In this document: piece by piece, positions 1 through 13,649 of the stretch
How positions within the stretch are numbered: the first letter of the stretch is position 1
Layout of the letters: every line of letters begins with the position of its first letter
NCBI RefSeq assembly: GCF_015832195.1
Contig: NC_052027.1
Location: 21,054,688 to 21,118,687, forward strand
From: Motacilla alba alba
Lineage: Eukaryota > Chordata > Aves > Passeriformes > Motacillidae
Direction: 5' to 3'
Length of the DNA stretch: 64,000 nucleotides
The notes under the pieces: model-generated
The model's input: only the letters and a program-made list of their open reading frames with translations
The model's database searches: none
Told to the model about the DNA's origin: nothing
Program-made: the position numbers and the translations under genes

Positions 1-3000
1 TGTGACTGATTAGATGAGGAGCCATGAGAAGTACTAGTGTCAAGGAAGAAAGTAGGTCCTGTAAGGAAGAAGCAAAGAGCATGTGTTCAAAGGAAAAGAT
101 AAGAGATTACAGTCAAGACAGTGACACAGGGTAACAACAGCAGGATGATCAGCGACTACAGTGGAATTCAACAGGAAACCAATGAAGAGGAACAAAACCA
201 AGCACAGGATGAAGTAGGAGTGGGAAGAAGAGACATGAGCCTGTTTGCTGCTTGTCTACTTCAGATATGAAAGGGCAGCCTCATCCTCTTTGTGCCCTGT
301 TTCCATTTTCTTAGCCCATGGCTGAAGTTTGTCTCCTACCCTGGAAGAAAATCTGACCAGTAATTGTGTAATTTGCTCAGGGCATTCTTTCTAAAAACTT
401 CCAAGTTTTCAAAGTTCAACACCAAGTAACCTGGCATTGCATTCAAGAGCACCTTAGAAAAAACTCAAGAGTATATTATTAGTTATCCTTGGACATTATT
501 ACACTTTGCATTCACTGTCACTGCTACCCTTGCTGCTCATTCTCAAATGAAACACTGGATACATCTATACAGGACTGATGTCCAAAGCACAATTAATCCA
601 AAATAAAATTCTGATCCCAACATAGAACTGAGAGTTGCATCTTGTACTATATGACACACTGAAGCAGAACAGTGCTACTTTTTAAGAACATAAAGAAGAA
701 TTCTGTCTCTCTGGGAGTTCATTTCATATTTAGAGCTTGAATTTCAGCAAGCTGATTTGTTGCATTATAAACAGACACTAGTTTTAGGCACATGAAGGCC
801 ACAAAGTTAAAGAAAAAATGCAAGAAATTGAGTAAGAGGAACTCTAGCCATCCCCATAGATGTTATTCAAATTCCTCAAACATAATTTTTCCATTATTAC
901 TACAGTCTTCTGCACTGCAAAAACAAAGAGAAACAGACACATACCTATTATCTACAGACTTGAAATTTCAAGACACTAGATCAGTAATCCAATAGGAAAA
1001 CACCACAACTACACTCTGCTGCAGTACCAGTTTCAAAGGCAGCATTAAGACAGTTCTTAAAACACAAGAAGAGAAGTTAAACAATTCAGGAGTTAAACAA
1101 CCTAAGCCTGAGCATTGGAGAGCATTCCTGGGTACACAGACACCAAGTACTAGGCTGTTCCTGATAGCTCTGGAATCCTTTAGAAGTAAAATCTAGTTTT
1201 AGAGCCTTATTGAACTAAGAGGCAATGCAATAAAACTTAGATCTGCCTGAACTCCACATCTCATGGAGGCTCTGTTCCCTTGTTCAGCAGAAGATTAAGG
1301 CCACATTCTTCATACAAAGCCTAATGTTATGTGCAGTAAGGCAAAACTAACACATGACTAGCGCAGCATGGTACCAGGCAACAAATGATGCTAACGGCAA
1401 GAAAAACACTTTCATCAAATTAATCACTTTCTATGGAGATGACCCTTGCCACAGAGAACAATGATAATAAACCAAAAAATACATTTCTCATAAAGCATAC
1501 ATAGAAATACAGTGTCAGCCTTAATGCTCTTTCAGGTCTATTGTGGGAAAAAGAGCATACACAGCTACATTGACAGCGGCAGATCATAGGACTGATAAAT
1601 GCTCTTTGAGGCCCGTTCTCATAATTCTGAGAGCCAAGAACCTTAAAAGCAAACAGATGCCTCACAGAGGCTTTGCCAGCCCCAAAAGCCTTCCCGCATG
1701 AGCCAGATTCCAAGATACTCCCCAGCTGTAGTCTCTCACACTGAGGAGCATGAAAGCAATTTATGCCTTACTATCCTCCCCAAAACCCCTAACAACAGGG
1801 AGGTAAAAAGAACATCAGATCAATTTTAAGGTTAACAGACTTTGTGTCACACTAAAAGGATCCATTTGCTTCAGTCCCAATAAGGCATTTATATTTTAGC
1901 GCACTTGGCCACACAGGCTACATAAGAACAATCAGCTACAAACAAGAGGAGTAGCTATTTTTCATATGTGTGTGTGTGTCTGCATATAATAGCTGCTCTT
2001 CCCCACAAAATTCCTTTACTGTACTCTTATTGTTTGGCTTCTACCTGTTTCCCAAGTGAAATGAGTAGGCATTTCTCACTGTCTCCTTCTACAGAGAGAA
2101 AATAAGAACAAGTTGATTTATTAAGTGCTCAGGTGGAAAAGCTGTCTGAAACATTACACTGCCAGGAAAACTGCACTCTTCCTTTCCATGTGAGCCTGGA
2201 AAACAGAATATTTCAATGGGAAAGTTTTCCTCCAAACTTCCAGGACAGACAATGCTCAAGTCCACTATCCCAGCAGCCTTGACAATAAGTCTACAACCCA
2301 GCCCTCAGAGGCCCTCTCTACTTCCTAAAACCCTCCTAGATTTCAGAAAGAAGAGATCACAAGGTATGTACTTAAGCCTCAGTCAATCCATGAAGAGTCC
2401 TAGCTATGGTTTCACTCCAATTCACTACTATGCTCACCTCCACTGTGAACCCTGAAAGACAGAAAAGTGATACAGCTCACATCAGTGAAAATTAATCCTG
2501 AAATAATGGATTTTCCCACCCCAGAACCCCCCCAGAAGTTAAAGGTAATCACAATTCATTCACATTGTTTAAGGAGTTACATTAGCAGTTTACAAGTATA
2601 GAAAATTGAATGATGCAGAACATATGCAGAGGTGAGAGGAGGGCTTCAAAATTGCCAAACATCAGAATGATTGGTAGGATCACTGCAAAAGCCTACATGC
2701 AGGAATAAAACTATAAAATCCGTGAAATGCCTGACAATGACAGATGTTTAACGCTTCTCTGCATTCCTTTCCTAAGGGGTAATACTGCAAGTATCACAGT
2801 AGACAGCATTCCATCAGCCCTCCTGAAGTCCAGACACATAACTAATATGTCTCACATGTTCCACTTGGTAAAATGTAGATTCAGCTACTCAATCCTTTAG
2901 TGTGTATTCACTGAGTAAATAGAGCAGGAGAGGGTGAACCATAAAAATTAGTTCTAACTTCAGAATTTAAACTATGGGGCATATTTTAAAGCACAGTATG

Positions 3001-3035
3001 TAAAAAACATACATATGTAAGCAACAAAGTAACAG

Positions 3036-3180
3036 AATTGTAGATACCAAAGACTGGAAGGGAGCTTTTGAAGGTTATATACTCCGACCTCCCTGCTTAA
3101 AGCAGGGTCACCACTAAAAACACTCTCAGGACATTGTCCAGTTGGGATTTCAGTGACTCCCAAGATGAAGGCCACATAAC
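3036..3180 (-). mobile_element. CR1 LINE 3'-end fragment
   Basis: The block resembles the reverse complement of an avian CR1 3' region. It has a 'ggaagggagcttttgaagg' segment, then 'tccgacctccctgc', a 'gcagggtcacc' segment and a 'ggacattgtccagttggg' segment, in the usual order. It is diverged and truncated at both ends, so it is an old dead copy inside the BICD2 intron. Confidence 0.65.
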
Positions 3181-5509
3181 AAATGGGCAAAGAACAGAAA
3201 ATAAGTTACATATGCCAAATTGTGTTTGTGGTTACTTATGTATGTGCTAAGGCTCAGTCTTTAGTTTTTAGGTGAACAACTTTTTTTTTTAGGTGAACAA
3301 CTCCACAGCTTGATTTCCTCCAAGTGACTCAAATCTGGTCTTAAAATATTTCTATGACTACTGAATGATCTTAGAACAAGACTTTGTTGTATCCACTGTG
3401 GGGAGGGGGAAATGTTTTAAAACAATCCTACTCCCCAAACACTGCCCTAATTTAGGCATTAAGTGCAAGTGGTCCTGTTTCCCAGGCAATAGTTTGGATA
3501 GCCTGGCTTCAGCCCACCTTGAAGTAGCTTCCTGAATTGGACTCAATTAGTATAAAACATACATGCAAAAAAAGGAGGTATCCATAACCCCTAAAGAAGA
3601 AACTTGCAAAAATGCCTTCTATTTTGCATTTTGTCTCCGAGTCAAATGTGTCTGAAAGGCAACCTGACAGAGCTTCAGGTGGAAGCAGATGTTATACTCA
3701 AGCCTGTAAACTGCACCAAGAGCCAGAAGTGTCTAGTGCATCCATATGAACCTTCCTACCAGCAGATGCTACTCAACAGCACAGCCTGAACCCTTTAAAT
3801 CTATGCCAACCACTGTAACATGAATCTCACTCAAAAAATACAATCTCTCACCAGTTTCTAAGTCAGCTATATGCTTCAGTGTGGCACCTTCCCAGGTAAC
3901 ATTCCACCTCTGCTGCTCACCATCACAGGACCTAGCATGCTTGCCCCAATAAACCACCTTGAGCAAGAGAACACCAAGCTATTAACAGGCAAATCTGGTG
4001 TAAGACCAACATCAGCTCTCCACCACTGACAGACTTGACTTATCTGTCTGCAAAGACAAACTTTCATGTGAAGATAGTTAGCCATTTCTTGGTTAAAACC
4101 ATATACTTTCTGAAAGTATCCCCAAAAGGAAGCCAAGTGGAATTGCTTTGGACAGCTGTTGACCACAGCGAACCAAGATACAAATTAGACAGAAGCTTTT
4201 ATTCAAATGGATACAAGTCTCATAAAGCTACTGTATTAAACTGACCCAGAGAAAAATTCAAATCCGGACTTCTGCTGGATGATTTCTGCTGAATCGGAGA
4301 CCTGCATTTATTAGGAAAGTACGTTTTGGCAAGATGACCTTTCTCCACTTGATAGTATGTACCAAAGCTGAGGGCACATGCTACATGACATGCTTGTTAC
4401 CACTTATGACCTGCTGGGGACAGTCACACTCATCCAACAACAGCCAACTCCTATTTCAGAGGCCAAATGCTCTCTCCAAATGACATTGTAGAAAACCACT
4501 AAATAATTATATACTGACTGCTCGAAAATGCATTTTTTAATTTCCTTCCTAGTATCACATTGTTGAGAGGTTTCACCATAGCTTCCAAGAGCTAGAGGGC
4601 TGAGTGGACTACCGATATGTCCACTCGGCCACTTTGGGCATCACAACCAAATTTCTCCCTCAAAACACACACAGCCTAGTGCAACAAGATGCAAGAAAAT
4701 CCCTTCTGGTTTAGAATTACCCATTCATACAACACAACAAGCTCCAAACAAACATTCTTCATCATCAGAAAATACAGTGGGTTCTGACCTTGGAGAATCA
4801 GATGCAACAAATTCTCTGTGCACAGAAAGCAATGCATCTTGTTTGGTTTGGGCAGGTTGGATCCCAGTTATGGTATTAGGTCAGTATACTTCTCTGCCTT
4901 GGAGCCAGAGCTGAACTAGAGGCCCAGTTCTGTACAGCACTGACACTGAACATGCAGAAGGACTTCCTAATGAACTTACCAAATACTGTCTCACTGCCTA
5001 CAGCACAGCACTCTGCACACCATGCTAGGAACTTGCCAAGCCCCACACTGCACATTGGCAATGACTGAGGGGTGAAAAAAAATCATTTAAGGAGACCAAG
5101 GACTGCAGCATGCTGCAGAGTCTGGGACATCCAGCATGACTCAGCACCCCACCAGACATACCACTTGTTTCAGCGAGAGCTGTATAGGGCCTCATATGGC
5201 ACAGCTGCTTTCCAAACATGGATACAGGACTGCAGAGAATCCATATCCGTTCCCACACTGAGCTTCAACTATGCTGAGGCCAAACACTCCAAATTAGCCC
5301 CATACTCCTGCTTGCTCAGAGCCCCAGTGGCAAACCCATCGGTGGGTAAGACAGATCACACCCTTTTGAAGACTCCTCAGGTAAATCCCCACTCCAAAGT
5401 GAGGTGAGCCTGACATATGCTGCCTGGTGTATATTTCAGCCAGAAAACAGCTGAGAAGAGAGGAGGGGGAGGAAAGTAGGAGGTAGAAAGAGCTGGAGTG
5501 TAGCAGGCG

Positions 5510-5850
5510 CAGGCAAACCTGCCTTGGCGTTCAGAGGCCTAGGACAGGTAAAATGCTGAGTCACGATGACTGGACCATAGGAGCCCCTCTCTCCTGCTCT
5601 CGGACCCTTGCTTATCTCTCTGTAAGGCTATAGGTCACTTTCCTTTAACCCTTACCATTGGACAATTCTCAATCCCCTCTTGCCCTATATAAACCCCTGT
5701 TTCTGCCCGGCTCATCAGAGAAGAGCTGTCACTGAACCCCTTTGCAGAAAGAAGATAATAAAGGACATCGCTGCAGAATATTTCACACAGCCTCTCTCCT
5801 CTCATCTTTTCCTGGTCTACCGAATGCCTGCTGTATACCCCAGCCGAGCC
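5510..5850 (+). mobile_element. LTR-like sequence (solo ERV LTR candidate)
   Basis: The order of signals is that of a retroviral LTR promoter and polyadenylation unit. There is a CCAAT-type box (accattgg near 5655), a TATATAAA box at 5686-5693, and AATAAA at 5757-5762 followed by a CT-rich U5-like stretch. No gag/pol/env-like reading frame lies next to it. The outer ends and target-site duplication were not resolved, so coordinates are approximate. It lies antisense within the presumed BICD2 intron 1. Confidence 0.55.
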
Positions 5851-7011
5851 TAGCAAGCCTAAGAGCTGAAATCACTAATGAGCTGAGAATCACTAAAGCT
5901 GAATATCACTAAAGGCTTGCTAAGGTGCAGGTTGGAGGTGCTGCTAGAGCTTGGGCTGACTGGCTCTCCTCCAAGCTGAGCTATCTGGCTTTGATGCAGC
6001 TCCTGGGTACACCCCGTAGCCCAGCCAGCAGCATTAAAACTGGAGAATGGGGAAAGAAAAAGAAAAAAAAGCCACAGTTTACAGCTATTAGACCTAAAAC
6101 TTTGGCTCTTCCCTGCAATGGAGGGTCCTCCATTCATTTGGATGGCAAAGTTGATCTATGTCATTTCGCTCTGCTGAGGCTTTGTAGACCATATTTCAAA
6201 CCCACACTATATTCCTCTGTTGCTGGGTTACCAAATCTGAACAAACAATTCTCTGCAGTCCGCCAAAAGCAGAGAGAGAAAGCAAATGAATGCCTGGAGT
6301 ATGCATCACCCTCTGGAAGCCATCTTACAGCCTGAAGTGGCTACACATTAGTCACAAGCTCACATATGACAGAGTGAAAGAGGAAATGGTGAACCTATTA
6401 AGTCTGGGAGCAGTGCATAGACTTGAGAACTGCTGTTCCCACCCTCCTGCCTCCTCCTAGTAAAATCAGGCAATTTTCCAAATCATTAGAATTCCCCTGC
6501 TCACTAGAAGAAAGTCTGGTCAAAGGGATATATTGGGTATTAATACCCCTGAAACTAGCAAGCATGTTTCCATCGATTTTGAAAGGATGAATCAAGATTT
6601 GAAATGAGGAAACCACAACAGCCCATGTGATGAAACACCAGTGACTCTAGGTTTAAGACTTTCAGTTTCCAGGCAGGACATCTGCCACATCAGGGGTTGC
6701 ACAAACTTCCACTTCAGAGGTGTGGGAACACATGGATATCCCCCACTGCTAAGCCCTCTGAGTTCACTCCAGTCCTCAGCAATACTGCTTGGAAGGAATC
6801 TTCCCCTGCAGCACCTGTGCAGAGAAGCCACAAGTGTGCAGCATTTGCTCCAGTGTTTCTTATGCGAAGATGGTCTGCCCCGGTTCTCTGAACACCCAGG
6901 CAGCCTTCCATCCCACCTTCAAGCCCCAGCTCCCAGGTACCCTCATCTGGTACTGCACATTGAAGGATGCCAAATGCAAGGATCTAATGAACAATTTATT
7001 TGTCTAAACAC

Positions 7012-7081
7012 AAGAAATGCTACAAGAGAGACTACATCCCAGGACAAAGAAATGCTACAAGAGAGACTACATCCCAGGACA
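7012..7081. repeat. 35-bp perfect tandem duplication
   Basis: Two adjacent copies of a 35-bp unit beginning 'aagaaatgctacaagagag' start at 7012 and 7047. They match along the unit, which suggests a recent slippage or repair duplication. No gene is involved. Confidence 0.9.
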
Positions 7082-10000
7082 GACCTCAACCAAAGCCACC
7101 AGCCTGAACAACATTGCCACTGCAGCATCCCTAGGACTGCTAATTGCCAGCAGCCAGGCCAGACAGACCCCGCTCACTGTGCAGCCTCTGTCTGTGCTGT
7201 TAAGGCAGCAGCTTCACTGCCAAGCTCAGCAGAAAGACTAGCTGAAGATGCTCTTCTCATTCCTTGTTTGCTGCTGCTTTAACACACTCTAGGTGAGATG
7301 GTACCTGCACAGCCATGTACAACATGCCTGTGACCCAAAGTAGGGTACTGACCTAACTTAAGAACAAAACTAAAAGAAAGAAAGAAAAATAACAAAGAAA
7401 ATTTGGCTCAGTTCCACAGCATAGTTTTACTATATCCCCTCCACATGACAGCAAACACCCAGTGCTGCCACACCTCCAGGGAAAAAATAGGCAGCAAATT
7501 GCACTACTGCTGCCAAACATTGAAACCTTGGGTTAAACTTAATGAAGAAACTTAGAAACAAATTATCTAATGTTTACTAGAGGTCAGGGACAGACCTCAT
7601 TTTGTGCCAAGGCACAAACATTGCAAACCAAAAGTAAAACATGACTTTTCCCCAAGACCCAGCTCTCAGATGAGACTACGGCAGTTTAGGGAAAACCACT
7701 TCTGCAGAAACATAGGGTTTTTTAAAACAATTCCACCTGAAGTTCCTTACTATTCATCCAAATACTTATGGTTGTTCTAATAAATAAGGTATGGTTAATT
7801 TTATCAGAAAAAGACCAAGAAGAACATCCAGCAATTTCATAAAATAATATGAAATCATCACTTCAATAACATTATTTATTATTTTTAAGAAAGGCAGTTC
7901 AAAGAACATTGGCAAAGAAAATTAATTTAGTAACACGAAACATTACAGTTCACTATTTCTAGTATACCAGGAGGAATTGGAGTGTTTAATTTTTCACATT
8001 TTGTTTTTTTCCTAAATAAGGATATGTGAGAAAAGTAGCTTTTCCAAAACATGGTACTAAGTGTCTATATCACTGCAAATATCAGATTAATATCGGGGTG
8101 CCTCTGTTCTTCAAATAAAGTAACTATGGTTTATCAAAATATAAGAGGCTTAATTTACACAGGAATATTTTCAGCTTTCAGTCTGATTTGACAGAAGAGA
8201 CGGCAATTGTGTTCTAACATTTCAAGTGTGGCAGCTGTTGAAGTCCAAGTAACAATCACCACTAAGTCCCCAAGACAGATTCACGAAAACATAACCATTT
8301 TCAGTTAGTATGTGCAAAATTGCTATCAGTTTTCTAAATTCAATTTGCACTTGTAAGTTTCCTACTGCAGATTTACATCTGTATAACCAAAATTAAATTT
8401 CACCCAAGCTGGTCTATTTAAATAAACATTTATTTTATGCATTAAATCCTTTGATTTTAACAGCACTGCAAAGTTAGAGGTAAACTCAAAAACATTAACA
8501 TCCTTTCCTTTCAGCAGGAATCAATATATCACCTGAATATTTATTAGGAAGGGGCTGCAGACATGTACCTGAGGCCTTAGAGGTACTGAAACTGAACATC
8601 ATATTTACCATGATTAAATACAAAGACTTGGTCAATACAGCATTGACTCATGTGCACAGAGGGTCTAATCCCAGTCTGTCATGAGTTTGTGAGGTACCTT
8701 TAGCCTAGCTGTTTCTTCCCTCTTTGCTTTTATGTTCTTACACACAAAATGAGCACAGCTGTACAAACTGGCAAAATACTCTGATAAATCCAGTGGGGAA
8801 AATCACTGCTACTTCATCAAGCAGTTCACAATGTTTGTCTACAAGGTACACAGCACTGCATGAGGTAGACAGGAAAGGTGAAGATTTCTCCTTCACTTCT
8901 GAAGAAGCACAGTTGAACGTTACATTAATGAAATGTAACATAATGAAATGTTAAACCAGCCTGGATGAAATATAATGTACCAAATTAACTAGTACATATG
9001 TAAGTCAATTAGGCAAAACTTCTGTCAGGGATCACAGATCTTCTATACCCCACTCCCATATAAACTCAAACAGCAGAAGTATTACAGCCTGGGACACATC
9101 ACCTAAGCTGCATCATACACCCCACTTGAGCTTCATGGGAAATGAAGCAGCAAGGTGTTACCTGAGTGTTTCTTTCAAAGTCAGCTTGCACGATTACCCA
9201 GGAATCACCTACAGAGAAGTCATAAAATGGCATTAAAGTCAATACATGATTCTTAAAGGCAAAAAATAGAAACAAGGGCCACTGTTACAATACAAAGAAA
9301 TTAAGAGCCCTGTGGAGATCATTGCCAGTACTCTTGTAAGCTTGTTCCACCCTTAAAAACCACAAACCATCTACTTTACACTAACTGTGACCTACTGACA
9401 TGTGCTTTTAGACTTTAAGGATAGACATAATGCACTTATGCATTTTTGCAGTGTTACAGAAACAATTAATCATAACACCCTTATTTTCCAAGGGTTTAAA
9501 CACAATTCTACAACCACCAATACAACATAACCTCTTAATCAGAAAGGAGCTTTGGATAGCAGCCAGTTTCATAACTGAGCTAGTAGCTGGTTATGAATCT
9601 GACATCTCGAAGCAACCCTGAAGTACTGAGCAAAGCAGATAACCTCTTTTTCAAGCAAACCTTCCATGCCACATTCCCCCACAAATCATCAGGAAAGCAA
9701 TAACTGAATCCTCAGACAATCACTCTGTGAGCTAGAGTGCACAAAGGCGTGATCATATGTATCATCCATGTAAGAAAAGTGTCCTAGCTCAGGCATGTAG
9801 TCAACCCTGTCATTTATATAATTAGCAATATCACAAAGGCTTGCAGGGTGACTTACCAGCTGAAACAAAGCCAACAGAAAAAACTTAGTTACTTCACCTC
9901 CTAGAGGAAGTAAAAAATGAATAAAATTATATGTTCACAACACAGTGTAGTATTTTACCACAAGAAACCAGTATCTTATTTCTCTGAACTAGGGAAAACA

Positions 10001-12919
10001 TTTAGCATAATCTTTATGGCAGTTTGAAATTAATTCCTTTTTACAAAAGCAAAGGTGGTACATCAAATAACAATAAGTCTACCTGGGAAGACAGTTTGTA
10101 TTTCAGTTTTGTTCTGTCAAATCAAATGACAGAAGAAATGCAGCAGAAAGTACCTTAAAAGATACATGAGATCAAGTCAGCACACATACAAGTAAAAGAA
10201 CAAACTTAGAGAAAACCTGACCCCAGTTAAAAAGGGGTTGGTGTGGCGGCTCAGCAGTGCAAGGACAGAGCAGCTCCCCATTTTCACCATGACAACTTGG
10301 ATTGCAAATACTGAGAGTACACTGACACCTTTACCAAATGGGATACCACTCTGACAATGCCATTCACACTCACCAAAGGGATACAACAGTGGAGGTTAAG
10401 GCTCTGAATTTCTGCCACACTGGGGACTGGGTCGCAGGGAGGAGAATCTGGCCAGAAAGATCTGATGACTATAGCAGAAAAGCCTGTACTTCCAACTGCA
10501 TGATAAAGTTCCTGCGCTCTGAACCCATTAACTTATGGTATGAATAGGGCCATGATACAAGAGTTATTAATAATATTAAACTAATTAAAGCATATCCAAA
10601 TCTACAATACCCAGCAGGACACAAAGCCACCGCATGCTTGCCCCACACCCGGCCTAACAGGGCCTTGCTTGTGCCGCTTAGCTCTCTCAACATAGATGAA
10701 CAAAGTAAGCTCTATAGAGACTAAAAGGACTATATCTTAAAAGGCTGCATGAACTCACAGTTAAGAAGCAAGAGATGGAAAGCAATACTGTTCTTAGTTT
10801 CACATCAATCTCCCACATTCTCCAAGAACAACTTAAGTAACCCAAGGTGGAGTCCCTTTATGTTGGAGCACGACATGTAGTAAGTCTCATATGCAGCGCT
10901 CCTCTAGCTGAGTGGGAAAAACAAGAAGTTGCATAAAACAGCAAAGATGACAAATTCCTTCTCCAAGCATATGCTTCATACATCTGCTAAAGGTTTACAA
11001 GATCAACAGCAAACCAGATTCCTGCACAGCATCACAAGAAAGCTAGAGGAGCAATGCTCTTTCCCTGAGTAAGCTATCAGAGTCCTCAAGCTGTTCCCAG
11101 AATTGTCTGCTTCCCACATTTTGACTTAATTAGAGCAGGACACGAACACACAAAGCAAATCCTTCAAAACATTAAAAGCAAAAAAGAGTGAATCATTGCT
11201 GATTCTGCCTCTTTTTTTTCTTCTTCTTTTTAATCTCTTTTACAAGCTTCTCAATTGTTACAGCCCTAAATGAAAGACAGTATCATCAAGCTTTTTTCCA
11301 TCTGCATGTCAAAACATGTAATGCCCAAACACACATAGCACAGCCCCAGTGACTAAAGCACTACCTGTGATGGAGGCATCCTGGCTCCCACTGGTGTGTC
11401 AGGCACTGCCTTCCTGAATGAGGCTGGGCCAATCCCGTAACTTCTCCACGCTATGTCTTGCATTCCACCTACCAACTGGGTTTACTGACTTTTCTCTCCC
11501 TTGAGCTCAACTCTACAACTGCCTCTGCCCTTGACTTCCAAGTTTCTCTTCCTGTATGCTGCTGTAAATGTGCTGGTCTCAAGTGGCATTAGGAACAGCA
11601 GCACATCCGTTCAGCTTGCATATTTAGTTAAGTTCATAGTCATGTAATTCAAAGTAATTAACCTCCTTGCTTATACTTGTTTAATGCAATCAAAGCAAAA
11701 TAAAGCTTTATTTAAAAGACCAAAAGATATATAGTAAGCAGGAAGGCAGGGCATTCACCAATTCAGCTAATTTTGTACCAGTCTGTTATAAGGATTTATT
11801 TTTCCTTTGAAATACTGTATTCTGATTTTACATAAAATCCATCTCCAACTGAATAAACTAAGCCCCCATCGGATACAATTTGTACAGGTCAAATCCACCT
11901 ATATTCACCTCTTAGGCTGTATCAGATGTTTTTCAATCAAGGCAAGGCGTAAATCAGACGAAAAGCAGCACAAGGTTTGCCTGCATGCAAATCACTGAAC
12001 CAAACAAAGCTATCCGAAGTCAAGTTTCCATGGGCCATGCTCTACAGTGGGCTGACAGGATCAGCTCATAAGGAGCGCAAACCACCACTATGCATTCTCT
12101 GACTGTTCCCCGGGCAGCACTTTTCCCACATTCTACACCTAGAGGAGATCTTGCATGAGAAAAACTTAATGTGCAAATTGCCTAATACAGCATTTCTATT
12201 GACAAACTTTACTCTCCTGTACAGATTAGATCTGGAATGTCCCTTAAAATAGAAACTAATAAAAAAAATATGCCAACGGCAGGACCTGCACCAAAACAAA
12301 GCTATATGAACTGAAGTTTGCTGTATTATTTTCGTGGTGGTCCCCACTGAGGAAGTGATTAACACCAACGTAAGATTTCTCCTTCCACACAAAAGCAGGC
12401 ATATGGCAGCACTGTCACCGCACCTTGGCTCTGGCTCTCGCCCCCCGCCGCCTGCTTGGGTTTTGCCCGGGGACAGCCCCAACCCCGGGGAGGGGCAACC
12501 CCGAGCCGGCTTCTCGCCCTACAGCAGCCCTGGGGCGGCCCACCTACCGGATCCCGAGGCGGAACGGGACGGAAAGAGAAAGAAAAAAGCGTCTACTCGC
12601 TTTCCTCGCATATCCCCTTTCACAGCGGGGATTGGAGCAGAAAGGCCTTTTTTTTTTCATCCCTTCCCTCTTCTGAGCCGGTCTGCAGCCAGGCACCTCG
12701 GAGCTGTCATTTTGGGGAAGGGGCAACCAGAGGCTCCTGCCGGAGCCAGGCCGAACATCGGGAACCCGCCGATCGCCCCACAGTAGCTCCGGGGACCCTC
12801 ACCCTGCCGCCCCCCGCCTCCAAAGCAGCCGTTCCCACCGCTCCGCGCTGCCTTCGCCCTTCCACCCGCCACGGCCGCACTCAGGACCAGGCCGCCCACC
12901 TGCCGCTGCCCCGCCTCAC

Positions 12920-13159
12920 CTCCTTCAGCTGCTCCATCTCGGTGCGGATGGTCTCGTACTCCAGCTCCAGCTCCTCATACTGCTGCTTCAACTGCTGCTT
13001 CTCCTCCAGCACTGCCAGCCCGTACTCCGCGGCCTGGATCTTCTCCCGGGTGGTCTCGCCCAGCTCCTGGAAGAGACGCTTGATCTCGCTCCGCAGCCAT
13101 TCGGGCTCCGACTCCATCACCAGCCGGGCGTACTCCTCCTCCTCCATGGCCAGCGACAT
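12920..13159 (-). CDS. BICD2: BICD2 coding exon 1 (partial gene)
   Basis: This is the first coding exon of Bicaudal-D2, the coiled-coil adaptor that links dynein/dynactin to cargo such as Rab6 vesicles and the nuclear envelope. It encodes 80 residues starting [14 protein letters not shown] and ending MEQLKE, then a GT donor (gtgagg) at 12919-12914. The segments [16 protein letters not shown] and MEQLKE match vertebrate BICD2 closely and better than BICD1, whose N-terminus lacks the [11 protein letters not shown] segment. The 240-nt coding length and phase-0 donor agree with the human exon 1/2 junction as I remember it. The residues are the start of the first coiled coil (dynein/dynactin-binding side). 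The ATG at 13159 was chosen because the homologous N-terminus starts there; the frame is open further upstream but GC-rich and unlike BICD2. The remaining exons lie beyond the left edge. Confidence 0.95.
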
Positions 13160-13464
13160 GTCGGCGGAGGGACCGCCGGCCGCCGAGGCGGGTAGGCGAA
13201 GCGGTGAACGCGCAGCCCGTTTACCACTCCTAACAGCGGCACGACTCGCCGGCGGCCACGGCAGGGCCCGCTCGGGCCGCCATCGACGGGCCAGGCGCAC
13301 GCCGCTCCCGCCGCAGATCCTCCCCGGATCCCGCCCGCCGCCGCCGCCGCAAGCGCCGAACGCAGTGAAATCATTCAAAAGGCACGGCCGGGCCGGCGCC
13401 CCGCGGGACACTGGGAGTGGGAGTCCTCAGTACTCGCCGCGCCGCGCGCTGCGCTGTTCGCCGG

Positions 13465-13483
13465 ACTACAACTCCCGGCAAGC
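13465..13483 (+). promoter_or_regulatory. ZNF143/STAF-type motif in BICD2 promoter
   Basis: The string ACTACAACTCCCGGCAAGC fits the ACTACAATTCCCAGCATGC class of promoter elements bound by ZNF143-family factors and common in CpG-island, often bidirectional, promoters. It lies about 305 bp upstream of the BICD2 ATG. Function is inferred from the motif only. Confidence 0.55.
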
Positions 13484-13649
13484 ACCGCGACAAGAGAGGG
13501 GTGATGGCGGGCGGGGAGGAGAGCGACCTCTGCCGGGAGGCGTGGGGTAGCGCGACGGCGAGAGCGTAGGGCTGGCGGCGCCCGGGGACGGCCTGGCCGG
13601 ACAGCGAACGCACCCCGGGCTCCCCCAGTGACCCCGGATACAAATTCGG

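Larger units (their letters stand above)
1..12919 (-). other. Presumed BICD2 intron 1 (5' part)
   Basis: The BICD2 exon 1 splice donor lies at 12919, and no BICD2 exon 2-like coding sequence was recognised to its left. The whole stretch is therefore most simply intron 1 running off the window edge. It is AT-rich with stop codons in all frames. Apart from the CR1 fragment, LTR-like block and small tandem duplication listed separately, I see no gene in it. An overlooked short exon cannot be excluded by eye. Confidence 0.6.

Noticed and set aside
6641..7282. 213-codon plus-strand frame in BICD2 intron 1
   Set aside because: No recognisable domain, low-complexity content, and it spans a recent 35-bp tandem duplication. 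Probably chance.
12456..13550. 364-codon plus-strand frame over the BICD2 promoter
   Set aside because: It is antisense to BICD2 exon 1 in a CpG island. Its serine-rich part is the mirror of the coiled-coil codons, and GC-rich DNA gives long frames by chance.
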